From NCBI RefSeq assembly GCF_003703475.1, contig NZ_RDQM01000004.1, forward strand, positions 62,001 through 126,000: 64,000 nucleotides of DNA, given 5' to 3'. This document shows positions 43,362 to 52,952 of this stretch, in pieces (within the stretch, counting starts at the first letter, position 1; each line of letters opens with the position of its first letter). The notes beneath the pieces are model-generated. The model was not told where the DNA came from, did no database searches, and saw nothing but the letters and a program-made list of their open reading frames with translations. This DNA comes from Allofranklinella schreckenbergeri (lineage in GTDB: Bacteria; Pseudomonadota; Gammaproteobacteria; Burkholderiales; Burkholderiaceae_C). A program made the position numbers and the translations under genes.

Positions 43362-43394
43362 TGAAAACAACAAGGGGCGGCTTGTTTCCGCCCC
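43362..43394 (-). terminator. Intrinsic terminator downstream of the ThiF-like gene
   Basis: Minus-strand stem GGGGCGG/CCGCCCC with loop AAACAAG, followed by TTGTTGTTTTC, about 100 nt after the moeB/thiF-like stop codon. Confidence 0.7.
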
Positions 43395-43491
43395 ATTCAA
43401 TCGCTGCATTGCTGCCTTGGTCGAATGCAAAACGGCGTAGATTGTAACCGCAATGCCCCCTTCGCACCATAGCCAGGCTGGCTGCCGCGGC

Positions 43492-44253
43492 CTAAACCGT
43501 TGCCGGGCGTGGCGGCGCGCATACACCACAGCCAGGATTGCGGGCCAACTGCAAGGCCTGCGGCGCGCTGCTCAGCGCGTTGAAAAGCAGCAACTGGCCG
43601 CATGCGCTCTGGCCCAGGCCCAGCAGCACCTTGAGGGCCTCGCCAGCCTGCGCCGTGCCGACCATGCCCACCAGTGGCGCAAAGACGCCAAAGACCGCGC
43701 ACGCGCCATCGTCGGCGTGCCCCTCGCCAAACAAGCAGGCATAGCAGGGCGAATCGGCGCGGCGCGGGTCAAATACGCTGAGCTGGCCATCAAAACGCGT
43801 GGCCGCGCCCATGACCAATGGCGTTTGCGTGGCGATGCTGGCGCGGTTGATGGCGTGGCGCGTGGCGTAGTTGTCGCTGCAATCGAGTACCACATCGCAT
43901 TCGGCCAGCAGGCGCGTCAGGCTGCTGAAGTCCAGCCGCTGCACCAAGGGGCGGATCTCCACATCGGGGTTTTGCGCCGCCATGCGCTGCGCCAGTACCT
44001 GCGCCTTGGGCTGCCCCAAATCGGCAGGCGTGAAAAACACCTGGCGTTGCAGGTTGGAGGCCTCAACCACATCGTCATCGGCAAGCCACAGCCGCCCTAC
44101 GCCAGCGGCGGCCAGGTAGGCGATGGCGGCATGCCCCAGGCCGCCGCAGCCCACCACCAGCGCCGTGCTGGCCAGCAGGCGCTCTTGCCCGGCCAGGTCG
44201 ATTTCGTCGAGCAAGATGTGGCGTGCGTAACGCAAAAGCTGGGCGTCATTCAT
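43492..44253 (-). CDS. moeB: ThiF/MoeB-family adenylyltransferase
   Basis: E1-like enzyme that adenylates the C-terminus of a sulfur-carrier protein (MoaD or ThiS). It is 253 residues. The start is LLRYARHILLDEIDLAGQERL; the nucleotide site is VVGCGGLGHAAIAYLAAAGVG, followed by DDDVVEASNLQRQ and DCSDNYATRHAIN. Two zinc CxxC pairs are seen (CYACLF and CGVCAPP). No rhodanese domain is present. Whether the partner is MoaD or ThiS cannot be decided: thiC is far away and no moa gene is near. Confidence 0.88.
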   Translation of the reverse strand: MNDAQLLRYARHILLDEIDLAGQERLLASTALVVGCGGLGHAAIAYLAAAGVGRLWLADDDVVEASNLQRQVFFTPADLGQPKAQVLAQRMAAQNPDVEIRPLVQRLDFSSLTRLLAECDVVLDCSDNYATRHAINRASIATQTPLVMGAATRFDGQLSVFDPRRADSPCYACLFGEGHADDGACAVFGVFAPLVGMVGTAQAGEALKVLLGLGQSACGQLLLFNALSSAPQALQLARNPGCGVCAPPRPATV

Positions 44254-44348
44254 GGGCGGGCAAAGGGGATCGGCAGGGTTTTGGGGGAGGGCCTGCAACA
44301 GCCAGGCCACACGGAAAGTTAACAAGAGTTACGCACGGATGCGATTCG

Positions 44349-44377
44349 TTGCATGAGGCTCATGTGGCCTCTACACT
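44349..44377 (+). promoter_or_regulatory. Sigma-70 promoter of the candidate sRNA
   Basis: TTGCAT (44349-44354), 17-bp spacer, TACACT (44372-44377). A start near 44384 is expected. It lies on the plus strand between two minus-strand genes. Confidence 0.6.
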
Positions 44378-44383
44378 CTGTGC

Positions 44384-44490
44384 ACATGAGAGGAGAGGAG
44401 GGGCACCTTGCAGGCTGTGCAATCGGACGCTCCCCCATGGGCACACCCATCGCTGCGGCTTGAAAGAGTTGGCGCGATGGGTGTTTTTTT
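44384..44490 (+). ncRNA. Candidate small RNA of about 107 nt
   Basis: Plus-strand intergenic transcript predicted by a well-spaced promoter and a strong terminator. The RNA would open with a purine-rich GAGAGGAGAGGAGGGG, then a small hairpin TTGCA-GGCTG-TGCAA, a single-stranded C-rich GCTCCCCC, and the terminator ACACCCATCGC/GCGATGGGTGT with T7. C-rich loops of this kind can pair with ribosome-binding sites. I recognise no known RNA family (not 4.5S, 6S or tmRNA). Confidence 0.6.
44443..44490 (+). terminator. Intrinsic terminator of the candidate sRNA
   Basis: Plus-strand 11-bp stem ACACCCATCGC/GCGATGGGTGT with a 20-nt loop, followed by seven T. It has no T-tract in the minus sense, so it is not the terminator of a neighbouring minus-strand gene. 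Confidence 0.8.
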
Positions 44491-44517
44491 GCCCGGAGCA
44501 ATGTTTTGGCAAGACTT

Positions 44518-45390
44518 TTATTGCCGCACATCGTCAATGACTGGCTCGCCAAAGCCGGGCGCATCCAGACGCTGCAAGATGGCGTGGGCGGTGGCCTCGG
44601 GCGTTTGCAGTTGGCCGTTTTCCAGCAAGCTTTGAAAGCGCGGCAAATCGGGGAAGTCCTGGGCGCGGGCGCTGCGCAGGTGCTGCTGCATGTCGGTGGC
44701 GATGACGCCCGGCGCCAGCGAGACTACGCGCGCACCAGCGGGCTTGGCCGATTCTTCCAGAGCCAGGCAGCGGCTGTAGAGATCCATGCCCGCCTTGGCC
44801 GCGCAGTAAACGGCTTGCGCCGCCATGGGGCGGCGGCCCAGGCCAGAGGAGATATTGAGCACTTTGCGCCCTGCCGCCGCTCCTGGCGGCGCGGGCCAGT
44901 TTTCACTAGCGCGCAAAAAGGCGGCAGAGAGCAGCATGGCCGCCTCCAGCCCCACGCGCAGGCCCTGGGTGATGTCGGCGCTGCCAAGCTGGCTGAGCGG
45001 CGCAATGGTGGGGATCAGGCCGGCGTTATTGATCAGGCGCAGCTCGCGCCAGATGGTGGGCGCGGCCTCAGTGCGTGCGGCTTCAGCGGGCGCGGGTTGT
45101 GCGGGCGCAGCGTCAGCAGCCGATACCAAGGTGTGCTGCTGCGCCTGCTCGTGTCCGGCCAGCCATTGCTCCAGCCGCTGAGCGACGGGGGCGGCGTCGG
45201 CCAAGTCGGCCTGCCATTGCTCGAAATGCGCTGGGCTGTGCGCAGCCAGCGCTTGCAAATGGGCGCTGGGCTGGCGGGCGATGCCCAGCACGCAATCGCC
45301 CGGCCGGGCGCGCTGCAACAGCGCCGCAGCCAGCGCCTGGCCCAGCCCTCGGGAGTGGCCGGTGACGATGGTCAAGGTGGCTTGGGTCAT
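44518..45390 (-). CDS. Short-chain dehydrogenase/reductase
   Basis: 290-residue SDR. The cofactor motif is IVTGHSRGLGQALAAAL (TGxxxGxG), LINNAG follows, and the catalytic YxxxK is YCAAK in AQAVYCAAKAGMDLYSR. A 40-residue Ala-rich stretch (SAADAAPAQPAPAEAARTEA region) is inserted before the NNAG strand, which is unusual. The substrate is unknown. The start is MTQATLTIVTG. It lies downstream of rapZ on the same strand, with AT-rich repeat copy 11 in between. Confidence 0.85.
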   Translation of the reverse strand: MTQATLTIVTGHSRGLGQALAAALLQRARPGDCVLGIARQPSAHLQALAAHSPAHFEQWQADLADAAPVAQRLEQWLAGHEQAQQHTLVSAADAAPAQPAPAEAARTEAAPTIWRELRLINNAGLIPTIAPLSQLGSADITQGLRVGLEAAMLLSAAFLRASENWPAPPGAAAGRKVLNISSGLGRRPMAAQAVYCAAKAGMDLYSRCLALEESAKPAGARVVSLAPGVIATDMQQHLRSARAQDFPDLPRFQSLLENGQLQTPEATAHAILQRLDAPGFGEPVIDDVRQ

Positions 45391-45401
45391 AATTTCGGGT
45401 T

Positions 45402-45482
45402 TATATTACAAATCAAAAAGAAATAAAACAACCTTGTTTCGGCATGATAGGTGTAAAATAGAATTTACATTGATTTGAAATC
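45402..45482 (-). repeat. AT-rich intergenic repeat, copy 11
   Basis: Reverse-orientation copy between the SDR gene and rapZ. Minus-strand core ATGCCGAAACAAGG; arms AAATCAAAAAGAAAT and ACATTGATTTG. Its edge touches the rapZ stop codon. It is the first copy after the 26-kb gap. Confidence 0.85.
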
Positions 45483-46344
45483 AACGCACCAACTCGATTT
45501 CCCGGTGGCGCTTGAGCACCGTCCAATCGGCGCTGAATTGCGCGGCCAGTTGCTCCACCATGAACACCGAGCGGTGCTGCCCGCCAGTGCAACCGATGGC
45601 GACGCTGACGTAACTGCGGTGGTTGTCGGCATGGCTGGGCAGCCATTTGTGCAAAAAGCCGGCGATGTCTTGCTGCATGGCCTGCACTGGCGCCTCGCGT
45701 TGCAGGAACTCGATCACGGGCGCTTCCAGCCCGGTGCGGTGTTTGAGCTCGGGCACGTAATGGGGGTTGGGCAGCATGCGCACGTCGAAGACGTAATCGG
45801 CATCGCGCGGGATGCCGCGCTTGAAGGCAAAGGATTGGAAGATCAGCGTCAGCCGCCCCGGCGGCAGGCTGAGGATGTGCTTGAGGCGGCTTTGCAGCTC
45901 CGAGGCGCGGCTGTGGCTGGTGTCGATGACGTGGGCCATGTCGCGCAGCGGCCCCATGATGCTGCGCTCGTGCGCGATGAGCTGCACCAGCGCCGCATCG
46001 CCGTGCGCATCGCTGCTGCCTGCCAGCGGATGCTTGCGCCGGGTTTCGGAAAAGCGCCGCACCAGCGTATCGGTGGCGGCATCGAAAAACAGCACCCGCA
46101 CATGCACACCCTGCCCGCGCACGGCTTCGAGCAGCCCGGGCAACAAGGGCAGCGATTGCGCGCTGCGCGCATCGATGGCAATGGCCATGTTGGCGATGTG
46201 CTGGTTGCGCTCCAGCGCCAGGCTGGCCAGCAGCAACTCCGGCGGCAGGTTGTCGATGCAGTAATAGCCCGCATCCTCCAGCGCGCCCAGCGCCACGGAT
46301 TTGCCCGAGCCGGACATGCCGGTAATCAGCACCAGTTCACGCAT
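45481..46344 (-). CDS. rapZ: RNase adapter protein RapZ
   Basis: P-loop protein; in enterobacteria RapZ binds glucosamine-6-phosphate and controls glmS expression through sRNAs. It is 287 residues. Walker A is [24 protein letters not shown] in extent (GMSGSGKS), then DNLPPELL, and the C-terminal conserved [18 protein letters not shown]. The start MRELVLITG overlaps recN by 8 bp. It usually lies next to hprK or ptsN, but here it follows recN. Whether it acts on glmS in this organism is unknown. Confidence 0.94.
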   Translation of the reverse strand: MRELVLITGMSGSGKSVALGALEDAGYYCIDNLPPELLLASLALERNQHIANMAIAIDARSAQSLPLLPGLLEAVRGQGVHVRVLFFDAATDTLVRRFSETRRKHPLAGSSDAHGDAALVQLIAHERSIMGPLRDMAHVIDTSHSRASELQSRLKHILSLPPGRLTLIFQSFAFKRGIPRDADYVFDVRMLPNPHYVPELKHRTGLEAPVIEFLQREAPVQAMQQDIAGFLHKWLPSHADNHRSYVSVAIGCTGGQHRSVFMVEQLAAQFSADWTVLKRHREIELVR

Positions 46345-48127
46345 GGGGATTTCCTTTCGCGGTTTTCTTTTTGCCAGCTTTGGCGGCTTGAGGGGTTTGC
46401 GCGGCTGCGGCTGGGGCTGTATCGGCGCCGGCCTGCAAGGCTTGCGCGGCGCGCGCCAGCATCTCCTGCGCGTGCGCCAGCGTGGTGGGGGTGAGGGCAT
46501 CGCCGCCGAGCATGCGGGCGATTTCCGCCACGCGCGCCTGGCCTTCGATGGGCTGCACGGCGCTGCTCGCGCCTTGCTGCGCCACGGTTTTCTGCACCAG
46601 CAAATGCCCGTTGGCGCACGCAGCGACCTGCGGCAAATGGGTGACGGCCAGCACCTGCCTATCGCGCCCCAGGCGGCCCATGAGCAGGCCGACGCTGTGG
46701 GCCACGGCGCCGCCGATGCCGGTATCGACCTCGTCAAACACCAGCGTGCCCGCATGCCCGAGCTGGCTGGTGCACACGGCAATGGCCAGGCTGATGCGCG
46801 AGAGTTCGCCGCCAGAGGCGACCTTGGCCAGCGGCCGCGCGGCGCCGCTGTGGCTGCTGGCGATGAGAAATTCCACTTCGTCCAGCCCGTGCGCCTGGGG
46901 TTGCTCCAGCGTGTGCAGGGCGATGGCAAAGCGGCTGCCGCTCATGCCCAGGCTGTGCATCAGGGTGGTGACGGCGGCCTCCAGCGCGGGCGCGGCGGTG
47001 CGGCGCTGGGCCGAGAGGGCTTGCGCCGCCGCCTGGTATTGCGCCCGGGCGGCCTGCTCGGCTTGCATGAGGGCGGGGATGTCCGCGCCCGCATCCAGCG
47101 CAGCCAGTTGCGCGCGCCATTGCGCCCACAGCTCGGGCAGGGCCTCGGGCGGCTGGCGGTGGCGGCGCGCCAGCGCCAACCATTGGCCCATGCGTTCATC
47201 GAGCTGGGCGAATTCGGCCGGATCCCACTCCTGCGCCTGGGCGTAGTCGCGCAGCGCGCGGGCGATGTCTTGCAGCGGATCGGCCAACGCGGCCAGGGCG
47301 TTTTCCCATTCGGCAAATTGCGGCTCGATGTTGCGGTGCTCGGCCAGGATGTGGCCCGCTTGCGTCAGGGCGCGCAGCGCGCCGCCGCCTTCGTCTGCGT
47401 CCAGCGCTTGCCAGGCGTGGCTGGCGGCGCGCTGCAAATCCTGCATGTGCGCCAAGCGCGTGTGTTGTTGGTCGAGCTGCGCCCACTCGCCCGCTTGCGG
47501 CGCCAGGCGGCCGATTTCCTCCAACTGCCATTGCAGGCGCTCGCGGTCTTGCTGCATGTGCTCGGCGTTGGCCTGGGCTTGCTCCAGCGCGGCCAGCGCG
47601 TCGCGCCAGCGCTGCCAGGCTTGCCCGGTGGCCTGGGCCTGCGGCTGGGCGCTGGCGTAGCCATCGAGCAAGGCGCGCACGGTGGCCGGGCGCATCAGGC
47701 TTTGCCAGGCGTGCTGGCCGTGGATGTCCACCAGCCACTGACCCAGCTCGCCCAACTGGCCGATGGTGGCCACGCTGCCATTGATCCAGGCGCGGCTTTT
47801 GCCGTGCACATCCACCGTGCGGCGCAGCAGCAAGGTGGGGTCGGCATCGGCGGGGTCGGCCTCCCAGCCCTGCGCGTGCAGCCATTGCGCCAGGGGGGAA
47901 TCGGGCGCGGTGGGGGCGTCGAATTCGGCCACGATTTCGGCGCGCTGCGCCCCGGCGCGCACCAGGCCGGATTCGGCACGCGCGCCCAGCACGAGCTGCA
48001 TGGCGTCGATCAGGATGGATTTGCCCGCGCCTGTCTCACCGCTGAGCACGGTGAAGCCGCTTTGAAAATCGATCTCCAGCGCCTGCACGAGCACGAAGTC
48101 GCGCAAGGCCATGCGGCGCAGGGCCAT
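46337..48127 (-). CDS. recN: DNA repair protein RecN
   Basis: SMC-like ATPase for double-strand break repair. It is 596 residues. The start [20 protein letters not shown] is typical. Walker A is [18 protein letters not shown], a long coiled-coil middle follows, then the signature [15 protein letters not shown], Walker [14 protein letters not shown] and [11 protein letters not shown]. The C-terminus is a Lys-rich tail ([14 protein letters not shown]). The start overlaps the nadK stop by one base (TGATG). Confidence 0.96.
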   Translation of the reverse strand: MALRRMALRDFVLVQALEIDFQSGFTVLSGETGAGKSILIDAMQLVLGARAESGLVRAGAQRAEIVAEFDAPTAPDSPLAQWLHAQGWEADPADADPTLLLRRTVDVHGKSRAWINGSVATIGQLGELGQWLVDIHGQHAWQSLMRPATVRALLDGYASAQPQAQATGQAWQRWRDALAALEQAQANAEHMQQDRERLQWQLEEIGRLAPQAGEWAQLDQQHTRLAHMQDLQRAASHAWQALDADEGGGALRALTQAGHILAEHRNIEPQFAEWENALAALADPLQDIARALRDYAQAQEWDPAEFAQLDERMGQWLALARRHRQPPEALPELWAQWRAQLAALDAGADIPALMQAEQAARAQYQAAAQALSAQRRTAAPALEAAVTTLMHSLGMSGSRFAIALHTLEQPQAHGLDEVEFLIASSHSGAARPLAKVASGGELSRISLAIAVCTSQLGHAGTLVFDEVDTGIGGAVAHSVGLLMGRLGRDRQVLAVTHLPQVAACANGHLLVQKTVAQQGASSAVQPIEGQARVAEIARMLGGDALTPTTLAHAQEMLARAAQALQAGADTAPAAAAQTPQAAKAGKKKTAKGNPHA

Positions 48128-49023
48128 CAGCTCCCCCCTTCGTTCCAGCCGAGCTTGCTGCGCAGCATGGCGAAGTAGCTCCAGCCCTTGGGATGCAGAA
48201 AGCGCGCGCTGTGCGGCGAGCGTTTGATGTGCAGGGCATCGCCCACCATCAAATCGGGTGAGGTGAGCATGTCGAACTTGGCGCTCATGTCGCGCCCGGC
48301 CAGGATGCGGATGGTGACGTGGCTGGCATCGGGCAGCATCAGCGGCCGGTTGGAGAGCTTGTGCGGCGCAATGGGCGCCAGCACCCAGCCTGCGGTGGCC
48401 GGGTGCACGATCGGCCCGCCCACCGAGAGTGAATACGCCGTCGAGCCTGTGGGCGTGGCCAGGATCAGCCCGTCGGCGCGCTGGTTGGAGACAAACTGCC
48501 CGTTGACCTCCACGCGCAGCTCCAGCATGCCCGCCGCCGCGCCGCGCGAAACCACCACATCGTTGAGCGCGTGGCATTCGTGGATGGTGTGGCCCTCGCG
48601 CTCGACCCGCGCGTGAATCAGCGGGCGCAAATCCTGCTCGTAAATGCCGTGCAGCATGGGGCCGAGCTGGTCCTGGTAATGGTTGAGGGGCAAATCCGTC
48701 ACAAAGCCCAGCCGCCCCTGGTTGATGCCGATCAGCGGCGTGGCGTAGGGGGCCAGCTCGCGTGCAATGCCCAGCATGGTGCCGTCGCCGCCGATGGCGA
48801 TGCACAAATCGCACTGCTGGCCGATCTGGGCCGGGGTGAGCAGCGGATAGCCCTCCACACCCAGGTTCAGGGCCGATTCGGCCTCCAGCGCCACCTCGCA
48901 GCCGAACTGGCCGAGAAAGCGCGCCACATCCTCCACGATGCTGCGCGCGGCCTTGCGCGCATCTTGCGAGGGCGTGACCTGGTATTTGCCCAGGATGGCG
49001 ATCTTTTGAAAAGAGGTATGCAT
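48127..49023 (-). CDS. nadK: NAD kinase
   Basis: Phosphorylates NAD to NADP. It is 298 residues. The GGDGTML motif (IAIGGDGTMLGIAREL) and the glycine-rich NAD site ATPTGSTAYSLSVGGPIVHP are intact, with NDVVVSRGAAAGM between them. The pair nadK-recN is a common betaproteobacterial arrangement, usually with hrcA divergent; here the upstream neighbour is tsaD across repeat copy 12. Confidence 0.96.
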   Translation of the reverse strand: MHTSFQKIAILGKYQVTPSQDARKAARSIVEDVARFLGQFGCEVALEAESALNLGVEGYPLLTPAQIGQQCDLCIAIGGDGTMLGIARELAPYATPLIGINQGRLGFVTDLPLNHYQDQLGPMLHGIYEQDLRPLIHARVEREGHTIHECHALNDVVVSRGAAAGMLELRVEVNGQFVSNQRADGLILATPTGSTAYSLSVGGPIVHPATAGWVLAPIAPHKLSNRPLMLPDASHVTIRILAGRDMSAKFDMLTSPDLMVGDALHIKRSPHSARFLHPKGWSYFAMLRSKLGWNEGGS

Positions 49024-49171
49024 GGGTCAAAGGCCAAGAACACACGGCAAACGCCGCCACAGCAAGGGCCGCCGCGCCAGTAGCGCCAGCAGCCCCCTGC
49101 AACCGCGCGCAGTATAGCCTTGCACCACACCCCCAACGCCCCGCGCACAGCACGCATGAAGGGCACTCTAT

Positions 49172-49245
49172 TTACACATCAAGATAAAAATAACTTTATA
49201 CCTAACATGCCAAAACAAGGCTATTATTTTTCCTATTGAATGATA
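49172..49245 (+). repeat. AT-rich intergenic repeat, copy 12
   Basis: Forward copy between nadK and tsaD. Core ATGCCAAAACAAGGC, right arm TTTCCTATTGAATGAT, left arm ACATCAAGATAAA. Confidence 0.82.
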
Positions 49246-49256
49246 CAAATCCCTTG

Positions 49257-50351
49257 TTAGGGCGCAGCAATCGCCTCCAGGGGCCAGCGTGGCAGCACGT
49301 CGAAACTCCACTGCCGCGTGGGTTGCTGCAAGCGCGCTTGCAGGCGCATGGCGGCGGCCAGGGCGATCATGGCGCCGTTGTCGGTGCACAGGTGCAGCTC
49401 GGGGTAATGCACGCGCAGGCCACGGCGCGCGCAGGCCGCGTCCAGCGTTTGGCGCAAGCGGCGGTTGGCGCCCACACCGCCTGCGACCACCAGGCGCTTC
49501 AGGCCCGTTTGCTCCAGCGCCAGCAGGGTTTTGCGCACCAGCACTTCGACGATGGCCTCCTGCGTACTGGCGGCCAAATCCCGCCGCTGGCGGCTATCGG
49601 GCGCATCCAGCGCGGCGCCCAGTTTTTGCACCTGGGTGAACACCGCCGTTTTGAGGCCCGCAAAAGAAAAATCCAGATTGCCCGCGCGCAGCAGCGGCCT
49701 GGGCAGCGCATAGGCTTGCGCATCGCCGCCTTCGGCCAGACGCGCCAGCTCCGGCCCGCCGGGGTAAGGCAGGCCCAGCAGCTTGGCGGATTTGTCGAAC
49801 GCTTCGCCCGCCGCATCGTCAATCGTCTCGCCCAGCAGCTCGTAGCGCCCCACCCCATCGACGCGCATGAGCTGGGTGTGCCCGCCCGAGACCAGCAGCG
49901 CCACGAAAGGGAATTGCGGCGCATCGGCGCTCAGGAAGGGCGAGAGCAAATGCCCTTCCAGATGGTGCACGCCCAGCACGGGCTTATCCAGCGCCGCGCC
50001 CAGCGCGCAGGCCACGCCCGCGCCTACCAGCAGCGCGCCGGCCAGCCCGGGGCCTTTGGTGTAGGCGATCACATCCAGCGCCGCCAGATCGTGCCCGGCC
50101 TCGGCCAGCACCTGCTGCGCCAGCGGCAGCACACGGCGGATGTGGTCGCGGCTGGCCAGCTCGGGCACCACGCCGCCGTAGGCGCGGTGCATGTCGATCT
50201 GGCTGTGCAAGGCATGAGCCAGCAATTGCGGCACGGCCGGGCGCTGCGCGTCGCCCGAAGCGGCGGGCAGGCGCACCAGGGCCACGCCGGTTTCATCGCA
50301 GGACGATTCGATGCCCAGCACCAGGGCGCCTTCGCGCAAGGGGGATTGCAT
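49257..50351 (-). CDS. tsaD: tRNA threonylcarbamoyladenosine transferase TsaD
   Basis: Catalytic subunit that transfers the threonylcarbamoyl group to A37 of ANN-decoding tRNAs. It is 364 residues. [14 protein letters not shown] opens the ASKHA fold, the metal site is [11 protein letters not shown], and [29 protein letters not shown] and [15 protein letters not shown] follow. The start is ATG ([11 protein letters not shown]). It lies between two AT-rich repeats as a single-gene unit. Confidence 0.97.
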   Translation of the reverse strand: MQSPLREGALVLGIESSCDETGVALVRLPAASGDAQRPAVPQLLAHALHSQIDMHRAYGGVVPELASRDHIRRVLPLAQQVLAEAGHDLAALDVIAYTKGPGLAGALLVGAGVACALGAALDKPVLGVHHLEGHLLSPFLSADAPQFPFVALLVSGGHTQLMRVDGVGRYELLGETIDDAAGEAFDKSAKLLGLPYPGGPELARLAEGGDAQAYALPRPLLRAGNLDFSFAGLKTAVFTQVQKLGAALDAPDSRQRRDLAASTQEAIVEVLVRKTLLALEQTGLKRLVVAGGVGANRRLRQTLDAACARRGLRVHYPELHLCTDNGAMIALAAAMRLQARLQQPTRQWSFDVLPRWPLEAIAAP

Positions 50352-50369
50352 GGCCGGATTCAAGGCAAA

Positions 50370-50452
50370 AATAACCAATCAAAGGAAAAACGAAAAACCC
50401 GTTTTGGCATATCCAGTATCAAAAAAGTTTTTTGAAATCCATTTTTGATCTG
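50370..50452 (-). repeat. AT-rich intergenic repeat, copy 13
   Basis: Reverse-orientation copy between tsaD and der. Minus-strand core ATGCCAAAACGGG, arm AATCAAAGGAAAAA. The distal half is diverged and carries a separate AAAAAACTTTTTT palindrome. Confidence 0.72.
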
Positions 50453-50469
50453 GAAAGCCATGCACCACC

Positions 50470-51849
50470 CTACTCGCGCCCCGCATAGGGGTTGTCGGTG
50501 GTGCGCAATTCGATGCGCAGCGGCGTGCCTTCGAGCTTGAAGGCTTTGCGAAACCACGTCTCCAGAAAGCGCAGGTAGGACTGGCCCAGCCCGTCGAGCG
50601 AGTTGCCGTGGATGACGATCACCGGCGGATTCATGCCGCCCTGGTGGGCGTAGCGCGGTTTGGGGCGATAGCCGCCGCCTTTGCGCGGGGCCTGATATTG
50701 CACGGCCTCTTGCAGCAGGCGCGTGAGTTTGGCCGTGGGCATCTTGCAGGTGGCGGCGGCGTAGGCGGCATCGATGGCCTTCCACAGCGGCCCCAGGCCC
50801 TGGCGTTTGAGGGCGGAGATGTGCTTGACGGTGGCGAATTTCATGAACGCCAGCCGCAGCTCCAACGAGCGCTCCAACTGCTCGCGCTGGTAGCGATCCA
50901 GCGCATCCCACTTGTTGATGGCCACCACCACGGCGCGGCCCGATTCGAGGATGAAGCCGGCAATGTGCGCATCCTGATCGGTCACGCCCACGGTCGCATC
51001 GATCACCAACACCACCACCTGCGCGCCCTCAATGGCCTGCAAGGTTTTGACGACGGAGAATTTCTCGATCGCCTGAAACACCTTGCCCTTGCGGCGCAGC
51101 CCGGCCGTGTCGATCAGCTCATAGGCTTTGCCATCGCGCGTGAACGGCACGCGAATCGCATCGCGCGTGGTGCCGGGCATGTCGAACGTCACCAGCCGAT
51201 CCTCGCCCAGCCAGGCGTTGATGAGCGTGGATTTGCCCGCATTGGGCCGCCCGGCCACGGCGATGCGGATGGGGCCGGCCTCGCGCTCGTCCTCCTCGCT
51301 CTCCTCGCCCTTGGCCTGGTTGGCATCGTCGTCGGCCTGCACATCGGGCAAGGCCTGGGGCAACTGCTCAGCGGCCAGCTCCAGCAAATCGCGCACGCCC
51401 TGGCCGTGGGCGGCGGAGATGGGGTAAATCTCGCCCAGCCCCAGCTCGTGGAATTCGGCCAACTGGGCGCTGCCCTTCATGCCCTCGGCCTTGTTGGCCA
51501 CCAGCAGCACCGGCTTGCCCAGGCGGCGCAGATAGCGGGCGATTTCGTGGTCTTGCCCGGCCAGGCCCGCGCGCACGTCCACCATGAACATCACCAAATC
51601 GGCCTCGGCAATGGCCTGCATGGTTTGCCCGGCCATCTTCTCGAAAATCGCGCCCTCGGCGCTGTCCTCCAGGCCGCCGGTGTCCACCACAATGAACTGG
51701 CGCTTGCCCAGCTTGGCCGTGCCGTAGTGGCGATCGCGCGTCAGGCCCGCGAAATCGGCCACGATGGCATCGCGCGTGCGCGTCAAACGATTAAACAGTG
51801 TGGATTTGCCCACATTGGGCCGCCCCACCAAAGCGATCACCGACAGCAT
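50470..51849 (-). CDS. der: Ribosome biogenesis GTPase Der (EngA)
   Basis: Double-GTPase for 50S assembly. It is 459 residues. The first G domain has [15 protein letters not shown]-like ([18 protein letters not shown]) and the second [16 protein letters not shown], each with DxxG and NKxD boxes ([33 protein letters not shown]). A KH-like domain ends the protein. An acidic linker ([13 protein letters not shown]) joins the two G domains. MLSVIALVG is chosen as start; two more residues upstream are possible. hfq, often next to der, is absent. Confidence 0.97.
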   Translation of the reverse strand: MLSVIALVGRPNVGKSTLFNRLTRTRDAIVADFAGLTRDRHYGTAKLGKRQFIVVDTGGLEDSAEGAIFEKMAGQTMQAIAEADLVMFMVDVRAGLAGQDHEIARYLRRLGKPVLLVANKAEGMKGSAQLAEFHELGLGEIYPISAAHGQGVRDLLELAAEQLPQALPDVQADDDANQAKGEESEEDEREAGPIRIAVAGRPNAGKSTLINAWLGEDRLVTFDMPGTTRDAIRVPFTRDGKAYELIDTAGLRRKGKVFQAIEKFSVVKTLQAIEGAQVVVLVIDATVGVTDQDAHIAGFILESGRAVVVAINKWDALDRYQREQLERSLELRLAFMKFATVKHISALKRQGLGPLWKAIDAAYAAATCKMPTAKLTRLLQEAVQYQAPRKGGGYRPKPRYAHQGGMNPPVIVIHGNSLDGLGQSYLRFLETWFRKAFKLEGTPLRIELRTTDNPYAGRE

Positions 51850-51987
51850 GGCCATCCCCTTCCATCAAACGCAAACCGGCGATTGTCGCACTGGCAGCGC
51901 AAGCCGGCATGGTCAGGGCTTGGAGCGTGTGATGAGCCTCCCACCCCTCCTGCGCGCTGGCAGTGCCTTGCAAAGCCCCAATTTTCC

Positions 51988-52062
51988 AAAATTCAAGAAA
52001 CAAAATCACCCCATTTTGGCTTGACTGTATTCAGTCCCTATTTACCTTGATTTGCAATTTCC
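51988..52062 (-). repeat. AT-rich intergenic repeat, copy 14
   Basis: Reverse-orientation, diverged copy between divergent der and the YafJ-like gene. Minus-strand core AAGCCAAAATGGGG; arms AATTCAAGAAAC and TACCTTGATTTG. Confidence 0.65.
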
Positions 52063-52145
52063 AATCAGGCCCGCAAGGGCCAGTATGATGCGCGGCTTTG
52101 CGCGCCTGCGCGCTGGCCCCACCCCTTCTCTCAACGGCTGCCACC

Positions 52146-52913
52146 ATGTGCCAACTCCTTGGAATGAATGCGAAAAACCCCACCGATTTGGCGTTCAGCT
52201 TCACCGGGTTTTCGCAGCGCGCGGGCAAGACGGGCGACCATGTGGATGGCTGGGGCATGGCGTTTTTCGAAGACCACGGCGTGCGCCATTTCGTCGATCA
52301 CCAAAGCGCCATCGCCTCGCCCATTGCCGAGCTGATCCGCCGCTATCCGATCAAAAGCACCAACGTCATCGCCCACATCCGCAAGGCCACCCAGGGCGTG
52401 GTCAGCCTGCCCAATTGCCACCCGTTTGTGCGCGAGCTGTGGGGCAATTACTGGGTGTTCGCGCACAACGGCGACCTCAAGGATTTTCGCCCGCGCCTGC
52501 ACAGCCACTTCCACCCCGTGGGCACGACCGATAGCGAGCACGCCTTTTGCTGGATCATGCAAGAGCTGGCCAAGTCCCATGCGGGCGTGCCCAGCGTGCC
52601 CGAGCTGACGCTGACCCTGCGCGAGCTGGCCGAGCGCATTGCGCGCCACGGCACGTTCAACTTTCTGCTCTCCAACGGCGATGCGCTGTGGGCGCATGCC
52701 ACCACGCATTTGTGCTATGTGGAGCGCGCCTACCCGTTTCACTCGCTCACGCTCAGCGATGAAGACCTCACCGTCGATTTCTCCCAGCGCAACACGCCAG
52801 ACGATCGCATGGCCATCGTCGTGACCGCGCCGCTGACGCAAAACGAGCAGTGGACGCCCTTTGCACCCGGCGAGCTCAAAGTCTTTGTCGATGGCGTGTT
52901 GCAGCCCTGCTAA
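52146..52913 (+). CDS. Class II glutamine amidotransferase, YafJ-like
   Basis: 255-residue stand-alone Ntn-type amidotransferase of the YafJ family. The N-terminal nucleophile is Cys2 (MCQLLGMNAK), exposed after Met removal. DGWGMAFFEDHG, VIAHIRKATQG and FAHNGDLKDF are the conserved glutamine-pocket segments. The synthase partner or substrate is unknown. The start is fixed by Cys2. oxyR begins 40 bp downstream on the same strand, so they may be cotranscribed. Confidence 0.88.
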   Translation: MCQLLGMNAKNPTDLAFSFTGFSQRAGKTGDHVDGWGMAFFEDHGVRHFVDHQSAIASPIAELIRRYPIKSTNVIAHIRKATQGVVSLPNCHPFVRELWGNYWVFAHNGDLKDFRPRLHSHFHPVGTTDSEHAFCWIMQELAKSHAGVPSVPELTLTLRELAERIARHGTFNFLLSNGDALWAHATTHLCYVERAYPFHSLTLSDEDLTVDFSQRNTPDDRMAIVVTAPLTQNEQWTPFAPGELKVFVDGVLQPC

Positions 52914-52952
52914 GGCCACCGCCGCGACGGCTGCCCCCTGCCCTGTTTGCCC

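Noticed and set aside
43236-43440. A 4.5S, 6S or other housekeeping RNA in the rimP leader region
   Set aside because: The conserved GGAAGGAAGCAGCC-type core of 4.5S and a long 6S-type closing stem are absent; only two terminators are supported.
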